Assembly (NCBI GenBank): GCA_964419545.1
Contig: CAYQQU010000116.1
Location: 1 to 11,586, forward strand
Origin: CAYQQU01 sp964419545
Lineage (GTDB): Bacteria; Bacteroidota; Bacteroidia; Chitinophagales; Saprospiraceae
Length of the DNA stretch: 11,586 nt
Direction: 5' to 3'
The notes under the pieces were generated by a model. That model worked only from the letters and a program-made list of their open reading frames with translations, ran no database searches and was not told the DNA's origin. Shown in pieces: positions 1 through 7,658 of this stretch (position 1 is its first letter; the number at the start of each line of letters is the position of its first letter). Both the position numbers and the translations under genes were made by a program.

Positions 1-56
1 ACCCAAAATCTGAGTTTTTCGCTTCAAAAGCACTACCTCCAAACAAGCTCTCACTC

Positions 57-99
57 AAAAAAACGAAGAAACCCCGGCAGAGCGCACTCCGTCGGGGTT
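57..99 (-). terminator. Rho-independent terminator of rpsA
   Basis: Read on the minus strand, a hairpin has outer arms AACCCCG / CGGGGTT (93-99 with 70-76). After one A-C mismatch, inner arms CGGAG / CTCTG continue the stem around a TGCG loop. It is followed by TTTCTTCG and a run of seven T (57-63 on the plus strand is all A). It lies about 30 bases after the rpsA stop, so it should end that transcript. The plus-strand reading has no T-run, so it looks one-directional. Positions 1-56 beyond it hold no gene I can recognise. Confidence 0.85.
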
Positions 100-130
100 C
101 CGGTTATCTATCGTTCGCCGGTTGGCGAGC

Positions 131-2284
131 TTACTGATCGTTTTCCTCTTCGTCCTCTTGCGAGAGTTGTTCCCGCAGGGCGGAGAAGGCGTCCAGGTCG
201 CCCAGGGTAGAGCGTTCCACGTTGTCTTGCGTTTTCTTGACAGCGGTGCGGGTCTTTTTGCGCTCTGCCTGACGTTCGCGTTTCACCTGTTCGTCGGCTT
301 CGCGGCGAATATCTTCCAGGTAGCGGAGGTGCGAGACCAGGATGCGCTTGTCGTCGCGGTTGAACTCGATGACCTTTACCATGAGGGCTTCTTCCACTTC
401 CGCCAGCTGGCCGTCTTCTTTGCGCACGTGTTTGATGGGTGCGAAAGCTTCCAGGCCGTAGGGCAGCTGAACGATCGCTCCGCGGTCGTCGCGGCGCAGG
501 ATCGTAGCTTCGTGGTAAGAGCCGACCGGGAATACCGATTCGAAAGTATCCCAGGGGTTTTCTTCGAGTTGTTTGTGGCCGAGCGAGAGTTTGCGGTTCT
601 GCTTATCGATGTCGAGAATGACGATATCGATGGTTTCGCCCACTTTGGTGAACTCCGAGGGGTGGGAATAGCGCTTGGTCCACGACAGGTCGGAGATGTG
701 GATCATGCCGCCGATGCCCTCCTGCAGTTCCACGAAGACGCCATAAGGAGTGAGGTTTTTCACCTCGCCGGAATGGCGGCTGTTTTCGGGGAAGCGTTCT
801 TCGATGTCGCTCCAGGGATCTTTGGTCAGTTGTTTGATCGACAGCGACATTTTTCGGTCTTCGCGGTCGATGGTCACCACTTTCGCTTCGTATTCCTGAT
901 TGATCTTGAAGAACTCGCGAGCATTGATCGGCTGGTTGCTCCAGCTCACCTCGGAAACGTGAATCAGGCCTTCTACGCCCGGCTGAATTTCGAGGAAAGC
1001 GCCGTAATCTTCGATGTTGACGATACGGCCTTTAACGACTGAGCCTTCCTTGATGTTTTCGTCGAGTACTTCCCAGGGATGCGGCTGCAGCTGCTTGAGG
1101 CCAAGCGAGATCCGTTTTTTGTTCTCGTCGAAGTCGAGCACCACCACATTGATCTTCTGGTTGAGGGCGAGCACTTCGCTCGGGTGGCTGATGCGGCCCC
1201 AGGAGATATCCGTGATGTAGAGCAGGCCGTCGACACCGCCCAGGTCGAGGAAGGCGCCGAAGTCGGTGATATTTTTGACCACCCCTTCGAGAACCTGTCC
1301 TTTTTCGAGGCTGGCGATGATGGCGTCGCGCTGCTCGGCCAGGTCGCTTTCGATGAGCGCTTTGTGAGAGACCACGGCGTTTTTGATCTGTTCGTTGATC
1401 TTGACCACCTTGAATTCCATGGTCTTACCCACGTACGAATCGTAATCGATGATGGGTTTGATATCGATCTGCGAGCCGGGAAGGAAAGTCTCCAATCCGC
1501 CGCAGTCGACGATCAAGCCGCCTTTGGTTTTGCTGATGACGGTGCCTTTGATGACGGTGCCGTTCTCGTAGGAGTCCTTGATGTTTTCCCAGGCACGCAG
1601 CAGTTTGGCTTTGCGGCGCGACAGAGAAAGCTGCCCGCGGGCGTCTTCCTGTTGTTCGACGTATACTTCCACCTGATCGCCGACCGCCAGGTCGGGATTG
1701 TCGCGGAATTCTGACACCTGTACCAGTCCGTCGGATTTGAAACCGATATCCAACACGACGTCACCATCCTGAATGGCGGTTACTTTGCCTTTCACGATCT
1801 CGTTTTCGATGACGTTGGTGAGGGTGGCGTCGTACTGTTGCGTATACTGTTCGATTTCCTGTTCGGAATAAGGCAATATCTGTTTATTGCCGACCTCCCA
1901 GTTGAAGTCGTCGTGAGCGCCGCCGGCTTCGAGTTCCTCATCGACCAGTTCGAGTTCATCTTCTTCCTCGTCATCGCCGTCTCCGTTGTCGTTGTCGTCC
2001 TCGTCGCTATCGGTAGCGTTTTCGTCGTCCTGTTCTTCTTCAGTTTCCGATTCGCCGGCATCAGTTTCCGCCTCTTCTTCATCGGCCTCCTCTTTTTTCT
2101 TGGCCTCCACTTCGGCGGGTTGCTCCGCCTCCGTTTTCTCCGGCTGCGGCGTTTCTTCTACTTCCGCTTTCTTTTCCTCAGGTTCTTCAGCGGGCGATTC
2201 GGGTTCAGCTTGGTTTTGATCTTCAGGAGATTGCGCCTCCTGTTCTTCGAGTTTTTCTTTCTCGTTTTTTTTGTCTTCTAGCAT
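131..2284 (-). CDS. rpsA: 30S ribosomal protein S1 with long acidic N-terminal extension
   Basis: S1 binds mRNA on the small ribosomal subunit and helps initiation on leaders without a Shine-Dalgarno site, which matters in Bacteroidota. With the start at 2284 the protein has 717 residues. Residues 2-123 are a low-complexity Glu/Asp/Ala/Pro/Lys tail (58 acidic of 122 by my count). The usual Bacteroidota S1 lead-in, DDFNWEVGNKQILPYSEQE, starts near 125. Six S1 (OB-fold) repeats follow at about 161-227, 243-312, 328-399, 414-486, 502-573 and 586-655. Repeats 3-5 are the best conserved, with motifs such as DFGAFLDLG, DYGAFLEI and PYGVFVEL. A basic then acidic tail ends the protein. E. coli S1 has 557 residues. 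An in-frame ATG at 2365 would add 27 residues, but it lies upstream of the TATATTTG -7 box at 2326-2333, so I chose 2284. It is monocistronic, divergent from fadD, and has its own terminator. Confidence 0.95.
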   Translation of the reverse strand: MLEDKKNEKEKLEEQEAQSPEDQNQAEPESPAEEPEEKKAEVEETPQPEKTEAEQPAEVEAKKKEEADEEEAETDAGESETEEEQDDENATDSDEDDNDNGDGDDEEEDELELVDEELEAGGAHDDFNWEVGNKQILPYSEQEIEQYTQQYDATLTNVIENEIVKGKVTAIQDGDVVLDIGFKSDGLVQVSEFRDNPDLAVGDQVEVYVEQQEDARGQLSLSRRKAKLLRAWENIKDSYENGTVIKGTVISKTKGGLIVDCGGLETFLPGSQIDIKPIIDYDSYVGKTMEFKVVKINEQIKNAVVSHKALIESDLAEQRDAIIASLEKGQVLEGVVKNITDFGAFLDLGGVDGLLYITDISWGRISHPSEVLALNQKINVVVLDFDENKKRISLGLKQLQPHPWEVLDENIKEGSVVKGRIVNIEDYGAFLEIQPGVEGLIHVSEVSWSNQPINAREFFKINQEYEAKVVTIDREDRKMSLSIKQLTKDPWSDIEERFPENSRHSGEVKNLTPYGVFVELQEGIGGMIHISDLSWTKRYSHPSEFTKVGETIDIVILDIDKQNRKLSLGHKQLEENPWDTFESVFPVGSYHEATILRRDDRGAIVQLPYGLEAFAPIKHVRKEDGQLAEVEEALMVKVIEFNRDDKRILVSHLRYLEDIRREADEQVKRERQAERKKTRTAVKKTQDNVERSTLGDLDAFSALREQLSQEDEEENDQ

Positions 2285-2325
2285 TGAAAGAATGCTTTTT
2301 TTGTTAGGTAATTTTTTTAGCGGGG

Positions 2326-2333
2326 CAAATATA
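2326..2333 (-). promoter_or_regulatory. Likely -7 box of the rpsA promoter (TATATTTG)
   Basis: On the minus strand TATATTTG matches the Bacteroidota -7 consensus TAnnTTTG exactly. It lies about 42 bases before the ATG at 2284, giving a leader of roughly 35 bases. I see no clear -33 TTTG at the usual spacing; a TTTTGC occurs 14 bases upstream, which is too close. Confidence 0.5.
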
Positions 2334-2451
2334 CGACAATTGCGGTGCAAAAGAAAAGGAAGCAATTGAAAATCAGGAAATTTCGCCCGGTCGGAAGCAG
2401 CTGGTTATCTTTTCTTTGTAAGCAATCGACGGCGGTGAGAACTAAAATTTG

Positions 2452-2459
2452 TACTTTTG
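2452..2459 (+). promoter_or_regulatory. Candidate -7 box of the fadD promoter (TACTTTTG)
   Basis: TACTTTTG matches TAnnTTTG. It would give a leader of about 120 bases before the ATG at 2588. No good -33 partner is visible, so this is weaker than the other promoter calls. A second near-match, TATCTTTT, lies at 2406-2413. The divergent region 2285-2587 contains no other feature I can support. Confidence 0.35.
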
Positions 2460-2577
2460 GTTGTAAAAAAGAGGAAATTTGGTTTTTTTAAGATCGAACG
2501 GCCGGATTTCCAAAAAAATACCACGCGCTCCCGGCTGATAACCAAAGCAAGCTCTCAAGCCCTTTTCCAAACTAAAA

Positions 2578-2583
2578 AGGTGA
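2578..2583 (+). promoter_or_regulatory. Shine-Dalgarno site of fadD (AGGTGA)
   Basis: AGGTGA is fully complementary to the anti-Shine-Dalgarno core and ends four bases before the ATG at 2588. It supports that start. It stands out because the starts of rpsA, the OmpA protein, the sigma factor, mutY and gldE have no such site, as is usual in Bacteroidota. Confidence 0.6.
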
Positions 2584-2587
2584 CCGC

Positions 2588-4270
2588 ATGAACGAACAAC
2601 GTCCCTGGTTGAAAAACTATCCGAACGGCGTACCCGCCAACATCAATCCCGATGCGTATCCGAGTCTGGTGGATATGCTGGAAGCAACCTTTGAGAAATA
2701 TCGCGGGTTGAAGGCCTTTTCCTGCATGGGAAAAGAGATGACATACGACCAACTCGACAAGATGTCCCGTCAATTCGGGGCATACCTTCAATCGCGCGGC
2801 CTGGAGCCGGGGGATAAGATCGCGCTGATGATGCCCAATTTGCTGCAGTATCCCGTTGCTCTGATCGGGGCCTTGCGCGCCGGGTTGGTCATCGTCAATA
2901 CCAACCCGTTATACACCCCGCGGGAGATGCACCATCAGTTTACCGATTCGGGCGCCAAGGCGATCGTGATCGCGGAAAATTTCGCCGCCAACCTTCAGCA
3001 GGTCCAATCGGATACGCAAATCAAGACCGTGATCATTACCAGTATCGGCGAGCTGCTCGGTTTTCCGAAAAAAAATATCGTGAACTTCGTCGTGCGGAAC
3101 ATCAAAAAAATGGTCCCGAAATACGATATTCCCAATACGGTATCCTTTTCGGAAGCCGTCAAGCAAGGAAGGAAATTTTCCCTGCGGTCCGTTTCCCGCA
3201 ATCCCGAAGATGTCATTTTGCTGCAATACACCGGCGGCACCACGGGTGTAGCCAAAGGCGCGATGCTGACCAACCGCAACCTGGTGGCCAATATGGAACA
3301 GATCCGGGCCTGGATGCATCCCTTCCTGAAAGAGAGAGAAGAGATCGCCCTGTGCCCTTTACCGCTCTATCACATCTTTGCCTTTACGGTCAACTGCCTG
3401 GCCCTGATGAGTTTTGGGATGATGAACGTGTTGGTGACCAACGCCCGCGACCTGCCGTCGCTGATCAAAGCGATGAAGTCGTATCCCATCTCGGTCATCA
3501 CCGGGGTCAATACCCTATTCAATGCGCTGGCCAATCACAAGGATTTCAGCAGTGTCGATTTTTCATCGCTTAAGATAACCGTCGGCGGCGGTATGGCCGT
3601 GCAAAGGCCGGTAGCGGAGCGGTGGCAAAAAATAACCGGCTGCGCCCTCTCGGAAGGCTATGGCATGACGGAATCATCACCGGTAGTAACGGTCAATCCG
3701 CTCGATGAGAACGGCCGACTGGGAACGATCGGACTCCCGCTTTCTTCTACCGAGGTGCGGATTGTTGATGAAGAAGGCAAGGTGCAGGGCCCCGGAGGAG
3801 TGGGCGAACTACAGGTAAAGGGCCCGCAGGTCATGAAAGGCTATTTCAATCAGCCGGAAGCGACTGCCAATACCATCCTCGACGGCTGGCTTTGTACCGG
3901 AGATATTGGATCGATGACGGAAGACGGCTTCTTCGAGATCGTCGACCGGAAAAAGGACATGATCAACGTCTCGGGCTTCAACGTCTATCCCAACGAAATT
4001 GAAGAGGTTGTGGCCGGGCACCCCAAAGTGAGCGAAGTGGCGGCCATCGGCGTCCCCGACGCCAAGTCCAGCGAGGTCGTCAAGTTATTCGTCGTAAAAA
4101 GCGACAAATCGCTCACGGAAAAGGAGCTCATCGCCTTTTGCCGGGAGAACATGACCGGCTACAAAGTACCTAAGAAAGTGGAATTCCGGACAGAGTTGCC
4201 GAAAACGAATGTCGGAAAAATCCTGCGGCGCGCGCTGCGCGAAGAAGTGCCCGAAAAGGTCGAAGAATAG
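2588..4270 (+). CDS. fadD: Long-chain fatty acid--CoA ligase (acyl-CoA synthetase), FadD type
   Basis: The enzyme activates long-chain fatty acids with ATP and CoA to acyl-CoA via an acyl-AMP intermediate, feeding beta-oxidation or lipid synthesis. It is probably cytosolic and membrane-associated. The 560 residues match E. coli FadD (561) in length and, from memory, closely in sequence from end to end, for example MMPNLLQYPVAL at 81-92 and NPLYTPRE at 106-113. ANL-superfamily motifs are all present: phosphate-binding loop YTGGTTGVAKG (214-224), EGYGMTE (356-362), TGD (437-439), the FACS signature with DRKKDM (453-458) and SGFNVYPNEIE (462-472), and the C-terminal catalytic lysine in NVGKILRR (Lys544). 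It stands alone on this strand between the divergent rpsA and the convergent 159-residue gene, only 37 bases from the latter, with no obvious terminator between. The near-complete FadD match could reflect transfer from Proteobacteria (inference). Confidence 0.95.
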   Translation: MNEQRPWLKNYPNGVPANINPDAYPSLVDMLEATFEKYRGLKAFSCMGKEMTYDQLDKMSRQFGAYLQSRGLEPGDKIALMMPNLLQYPVALIGALRAGLVIVNTNPLYTPREMHHQFTDSGAKAIVIAENFAANLQQVQSDTQIKTVIITSIGELLGFPKKNIVNFVVRNIKKMVPKYDIPNTVSFSEAVKQGRKFSLRSVSRNPEDVILLQYTGGTTGVAKGAMLTNRNLVANMEQIRAWMHPFLKEREEIALCPLPLYHIFAFTVNCLALMSFGMMNVLVTNARDLPSLIKAMKSYPISVITGVNTLFNALANHKDFSSVDFSSLKITVGGGMAVQRPVAERWQKITGCALSEGYGMTESSPVVTVNPLDENGRLGTIGLPLSSTEVRIVDEEGKVQGPGGVGELQVKGPQVMKGYFNQPEATANTILDGWLCTGDIGSMTEDGFFEIVDRKKDMINVSGFNVYPNEIEEVVAGHPKVSEVAAIGVPDAKSSEVVKLFVVKSDKSLTEKELIAFCRENMTGYKVPKKVEFRTELPKTNVGKILRRALREEVPEKVEE

Positions 4271-4307
4271 ACGGATTGCACGGTTAACCGGTCTGATAAA
4301 TAGCGTC

Positions 4308-4787
4308 TCAGCCGGGAACCGGATCGCTGGTCAGGCAATCGACCACTGATTTCAGAGAAACGAACATAGGCTCTCGTCCTTCCGAGGTGATCATTTCGTC
4401 TTCTTCCATGACCGCGTCTTCGATGAAGGCCAGGAGGTCTTCCTGAGGGTGACCGTCGAAGAAGACGTCGAGTCTTTCCCGGAACCGGCGCGACTTTACC
4501 TGCTGCAGCATTTCCCAGTTGCGTTCCTCGGCTTCGCTGAGGTCCTGTTCGGATATTTGCGGCAGGTCCGGTTTCACTGATTCTACCGCCTGCCAGATGA
4601 CGAGCATCAGGAAAAGCAGATAATCGCGTTCTTCCCGGGTAAAGACTTCGAAGTTTTCGGACAGAAAAAAAGCGAGCAAGGCCGGCTGAGCGTATTGCAG
4701 GTGTTCGATGGCCTGCTCGAAGGAGGAATCGGAGGCGCCCAGGTTTTCCGCTACCCGGTCGATTATTTCTTCTGAAACAAATTCCAT
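4308..4787 (-). CDS. Hypothetical protein, translationally coupled to the OmpA-family gene
   Basis: I do not recognise this 159-residue protein. It has no signal peptide or clear membrane segment. It is acidic and looks mostly helical; residues 35-70 are hydrophobic and aromatic (QPALLAFFLSENFEVF, then a Leu/Phe-rich stretch into LVIWQAVES) and could form a helical core. The C-terminal part has an acidic patch (AVMEEDEM, 125-132). Its ATG follows the stop of the upstream OmpA-family gene after just 3 bases, so the two are almost surely co-transcribed and probably translationally coupled. That suggests, but does not show, a shared envelope-related role. Coding character is supported by the tight junction and a clean frame ending in TGA. 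Confidence 0.8.
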   Translation of the reverse strand: MEFVSEEIIDRVAENLGASDSSFEQAIEHLQYAQPALLAFFLSENFEVFTREERDYLLFLMLVIWQAVESVKPDLPQISEQDLSEAEERNWEMLQQVKSRRFRERLDVFFDGHPQEDLLAFIEDAVMEEDEMITSEGREPMFVSLKSVVDCLTSDPVPG

Positions 4788-4790
4788 AGG

Positions 4791-7118
4791 CTACTTAATA
4801 ATCTTCATCTCCACCCGCTGGTTTTTTCGCCGGCCGGCTTCGGTGTCGTTGGTGGTCAGGGGCAGCGTTTTTCCGTAGCCCCGGTAGGTGACGCGCTGAG
4901 GGGAAATGCCATTCAGGATCAGGTAGTTGGCCACTGCCGCGGCGCGCTGTTTCGAGAGGCTCATAGCCTGGGTGTGGGGCATCCAGCCATGCGTATGGGC
5001 CCCGATTTCCACTTCTCGCTCCGGGTACCGGTTCAAAAATTGCAAGAGTCGCTGGAGTTCGTGTTCCGAAGCCGGCTTCAGAACGGCCTTATTGACTTCG
5101 AAAAAGATGTTATTGAGCGGGATCATTTCTCCTGGCTCGACGGTTACCGGTTCGAGGTCTTTTTCCAGGATCTGCAGATCGGCCCGAGCCGTATCGGGCG
5201 CCGGGCGGGGAGGTTCAGGCGGCTCCGGTGCTCCGCGGGCGGTCAGTTTTTTTTCCGCTTCGAATTGCTGTTGCAGTTTTTTTTCTAGTGCTGAGCGCAT
5301 TTCACTTTCTTTCTCTTTTTTGGTGGCATATGCCAGTTCATCCCGGAATGCCGTTTTCAGGTCCGATTTCAGGCGGAGCCATTCTTCATTGCCGGTCGAA
5401 TCGATTGCCGTCAGGGCTTCTGCATCGAGTTTGATCTGCCACAGGGAGTCTCCGGCGGCGGGGGCTCCGGTACCGGGGCGGTCGGTCGTATTAAGTCCCC
5501 GCGTGATCAGGCTGCGCAACTCGGCGGTTTTTTCCCGGAGCAATGCCTGTTCTGCAGCGTCCATTTGCGGGGCGAGCTCCCGGGCGGCTTCGGAAAGGAG
5601 ATCGCCGGTAACCCCGTCTTCCCAGAGAAAGCGGTCCTCCGGGGTGAGGTCCGGACTGGTTTCGGTTTCAAAAAATTTCCGGTAAGTTTCCTTCATTTCG
5701 GCCAGCTCTCTTTTTTCTTCCCGGGGCGCTCCCTTGGCCTTCAATTCCTGCGCCGCCGCTCCGTCCGGTGGCAGGGTGTCGCGGGCCACGAATGTATGGT
5801 ATCGGTGTCGCAGCGCTTCGAGCTGAGGATCGGTCTGGGCGAAAGGATCGATGCCGGCGGCTTGTAGTTTTTTTCGGTACAGCGCCCGTTGTTCGTTGAT
5901 CTCGGAAATTTCGCCATCCAGTTGCCGGAGCTCCATGGAAAGGTTTTGCACCTCCACTTCCCGCCGCCAGTAAAGCGGGTCCAGTTCGGCGGCGGCCAGT
6001 AAATTCCGGCTGTCATCCAGCTCCTCCAGTTGTTGAGGGCCGCCGTCGTAGTATTCGCTGGGAGCAAACCAGCCTTCGGCTTCTGCGTGGACGCCGACAT
6101 CGGCGGTTTGCGGGATTAAAAAAGCATATTGGCCGTCAGGGCTGATCTCAAGCTGAGGAAGCGCGTCGTCATTTTCCAGAGGTTTTACGGTAAGCCGGAC
6201 GCCGTCGGCGGGATCGTAGGAACGGATCCGGCCCCGGATGAGGGCCATCGGTAAAGGTTTGAGGGTTTCCGGAAGTTTGACCAGGAACAGGTCCCGGCCG
6301 GTAGCGGGTATGCTCTGGTCGAGAATGGCTTCTCCACTCCCCAGCACCGCCAGGCATTTGGTGTGGTCAGGCGCCTCCCCCAGTCGGAGGCCCAGCGGTT
6401 GGGGGTTTGTCCAGTTGGTCCAGGACTGGTCTTGACGCCGGCTGACATACCATTGAAAGCCCCTGGGGTCGCTTTTGCGGTTACTGGAGAAGTAAAGGGT
6501 TTTGCCGTCTGCGGCGAGGAACACTTGGTTTTCGTCGGCCGGCGAATTGATAGCAGGGCCGAGGCCGGCGGGCGCCGTCCAGGCGCCGTTGTCTTCCCGC
6601 AAGGCATAAAAGAGGTCGTTGCCGGTTTCCCGGCCTGCGGCGGAGAAGAGCAGGACGCGACCGTCGTTGCTCAGGTGCAGGGCCCGCGGAGCGACGCCGG
6701 GGGGCAGCGGTACAGGCGTGACCAGCCCCCACGAGCGGCCCTGCCGTTGGATTTTCCAAAGCGAAAAGCGGTCCTTTTTCCTGCTCAGTATGAAAAGCTG
6801 ATTTCCGGAAGGGCTGACGTTGACCACCTGATTGGCGTTTCGATCGTTGATCGGGGCGCCGGCGTTGATGGCGCGCCGCCAGCCGCCGTCGGTCCCGCGG
6901 TGCGCTATCCAGATGTCGGCGCTATTCGCCGGACCTATATTTTGCGGATGGCGATTGCGGACGAAGTACAAAGTATTTCCGTCGGGGGATAAAACCGGAC
7001 AACCTTCATCGTACACCGTGTTGATATTGGATCCCAACGGCTTGGGCGTAGTGGGAAACACCTGGGCGAAACTCCAGTTGAGGGCAAAAAGCAAGAGCAA
7101 ACTTGGCGAGCATTTCAT
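4791..7118 (-). CDS. Secreted PD40 beta-propeller / OmpA-domain envelope protein
   Basis: This 775-residue protein probably sits in the periplasm or outer membrane and ties it to peptidoglycan. A type I signal peptide covers 1-18 (LLLLFALNWSFA, then QVF); no lipobox is seen. PD40/WD40-like propeller repeats run from about 30 to 285, with cores such as LSPDGNTLYFV (43-53), VSPSGNQLFIL (101-111), LSNDGRVLLFS (149-159) and LAADGKTLYFSSNR (201-214). Residues 291-355 resemble the small beta-sandwich often placed next in such proteins (IRGRIRSYDP). Residues 360-630 are charged and helical, probably coiled coil, followed by a proline-rich linker (APEPPEPPRPAPD, 630-642). The OmpA domain is 665-775, with LSKQRAAAVANYL (721-733), RGYGKTLPL (746-754) and RRKNQRVEM (763-771). 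The usual HTD motif reads HTH at 708-710; Arg725 is kept. It is first in a two-gene unit, divergent from the sigma-factor gene. Confidence 0.9.
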   Translation of the reverse strand: MKCSPSLLLLFALNWSFAQVFPTTPKPLGSNINTVYDEGCPVLSPDGNTLYFVRNRHPQNIGPANSADIWIAHRGTDGGWRRAINAGAPINDRNANQVVNVSPSGNQLFILSRKKDRFSLWKIQRQGRSWGLVTPVPLPPGVAPRALHLSNDGRVLLFSAAGRETGNDLFYALREDNGAWTAPAGLGPAINSPADENQVFLAADGKTLYFSSNRKSDPRGFQWYVSRRQDQSWTNWTNPQPLGLRLGEAPDHTKCLAVLGSGEAILDQSIPATGRDLFLVKLPETLKPLPMALIRGRIRSYDPADGVRLTVKPLENDDALPQLEISPDGQYAFLIPQTADVGVHAEAEGWFAPSEYYDGGPQQLEELDDSRNLLAAAELDPLYWRREVEVQNLSMELRQLDGEISEINEQRALYRKKLQAAGIDPFAQTDPQLEALRHRYHTFVARDTLPPDGAAAQELKAKGAPREEKRELAEMKETYRKFFETETSPDLTPEDRFLWEDGVTGDLLSEAARELAPQMDAAEQALLREKTAELRSLITRGLNTTDRPGTGAPAAGDSLWQIKLDAEALTAIDSTGNEEWLRLKSDLKTAFRDELAYATKKEKESEMRSALEKKLQQQFEAEKKLTARGAPEPPEPPRPAPDTARADLQILEKDLEPVTVEPGEMIPLNNIFFEVNKAVLKPASEHELQRLLQFLNRYPEREVEIGAHTHGWMPHTQAMSLSKQRAAAVANYLILNGISPQRVTYRGYGKTLPLTTNDTEAGRRKNQRVEMKIIK

Positions 7119-7172
7119 AACTTATCGACTTCACAGTTAGTACACCTTAATATACGGTTAGCCCTTGGTAAG

Positions 7173-7202
7173 AAAACATACTTTTCGTCAAAAGTTGGCA
7201 AA
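7173..7202 (-). promoter_or_regulatory. Candidate promoter of the OmpA-family operon
   Basis: On the minus strand TTTG (7199-7202) is followed after 18 bases by TATGTTTT (7173-7180), seven of eight bases of TAnnTTTG. This places transcription start about 50 bases before the ATG at 7118. The spacing is acceptable for a Bacteroidota housekeeping promoter. Confidence 0.35.
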
Positions 7203-7576
7203 ACCTTCCGGTTTTGAGACGTTATTCTCCTTCCCAAGTTACTCCTCAAAGGAAAAATAAGCGAGCTTTACGCGAAGCAAAAGCTTTCCCTTCCGGATAT
7301 CGGAACCGATCCGACTTTGTTGAAATAAATCTTCAACAAAATGGAAAGATCCGCCCCTGCCATCGCCGGAAATGGCCGAAAAAGCGGCCGAAAGTATGAA
7401 TTCAAGAATTAAAACCGGGGCCAAATCAACGAACTTTCATTCATCCCTGAAAGTAATAGAAATATCGGATTTCAGATATTTGATCGTAATGGTTTAATAA
7501 TCAGTTTTTTGAATCAAAATCTAGGTTGGGCTTTGTCCAGAATCAGCCACATTGCCGAATAAGGCGGTCTGAAAAA

Positions 7577-7607
7577 TTGGATTTTGTTTAACAATGATAT
7601 ATCTTTG
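7577..7607 (+). promoter_or_regulatory. Promoter of the sigma-factor gene (TTG-N20-TATCTTTG)
   Basis: TTG at 7577-7579 and TATCTTTG at 7600-7607 are separated by 20 bases and match the Bacteroidota -33/-7 pattern well. Transcription would begin near 7612-7614, about 45 bases before the ATG at 7659. It also rules against the upstream TTG at 7584 as a start codon, since that lies inside the promoter. Confidence 0.6.
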
Positions 7608-7658
7608 ATTCAACAAACGGATAGAGAGGTTCAAAAAGTTAAACAAAATCCATTAGCC

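Larger units (their letters stand above)
7119..7658. other. Long divergent intergenic region with inverted repeats
   Basis: These 540 bases, more AT-rich than the genes around them, separate the divergent OmpA-family and sigma-factor genes. No convincing gene is present: the two 61-codon frames here (7214-7399 plus, 7239-7424 minus) overlap each other and resemble nothing I know. Inverted repeats are TTTGTTGAA / TTCAACAAA (7316-7324 and 7332-7340, 7-base loop), AAATATC / GATATTT (7460-7466 and 7475-7481) and TTCCG / CGGAA (7291-7295 and 7301-7305). Neither of the two larger repeats is followed by a T-run, so operator or leader structure is likelier than terminators. Confidence 0.5.

Noticed and set aside
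122..1042. Plus-strand 306-codon frame opposite rpsA
   Set aside because: Antisense shadow of well-conserved S1 repeats; no family resemblance.
1838..2281. Plus-strand 147-codon frame rich in Phe, Leu and Val, looking like a membrane protein
   Set aside because: It is the antisense of the Glu/Asp-rich S1 tail; GAA/GAG/GAT codons read backwards give TTC/CTC/ATC-type hydrophobic codons.
4271..4307. Palindrome CGGTTAACCG between the convergent fadD and the 159-residue gene as a shared terminator
   Set aside because: It has no loop and no T-run on either strand.
7214..7424. Two overlapping 61-codon frames in the intergenic region
   Set aside because: They lie on opposite strands over the same bases; the plus one begins at a TTG, and neither shows known motifs.
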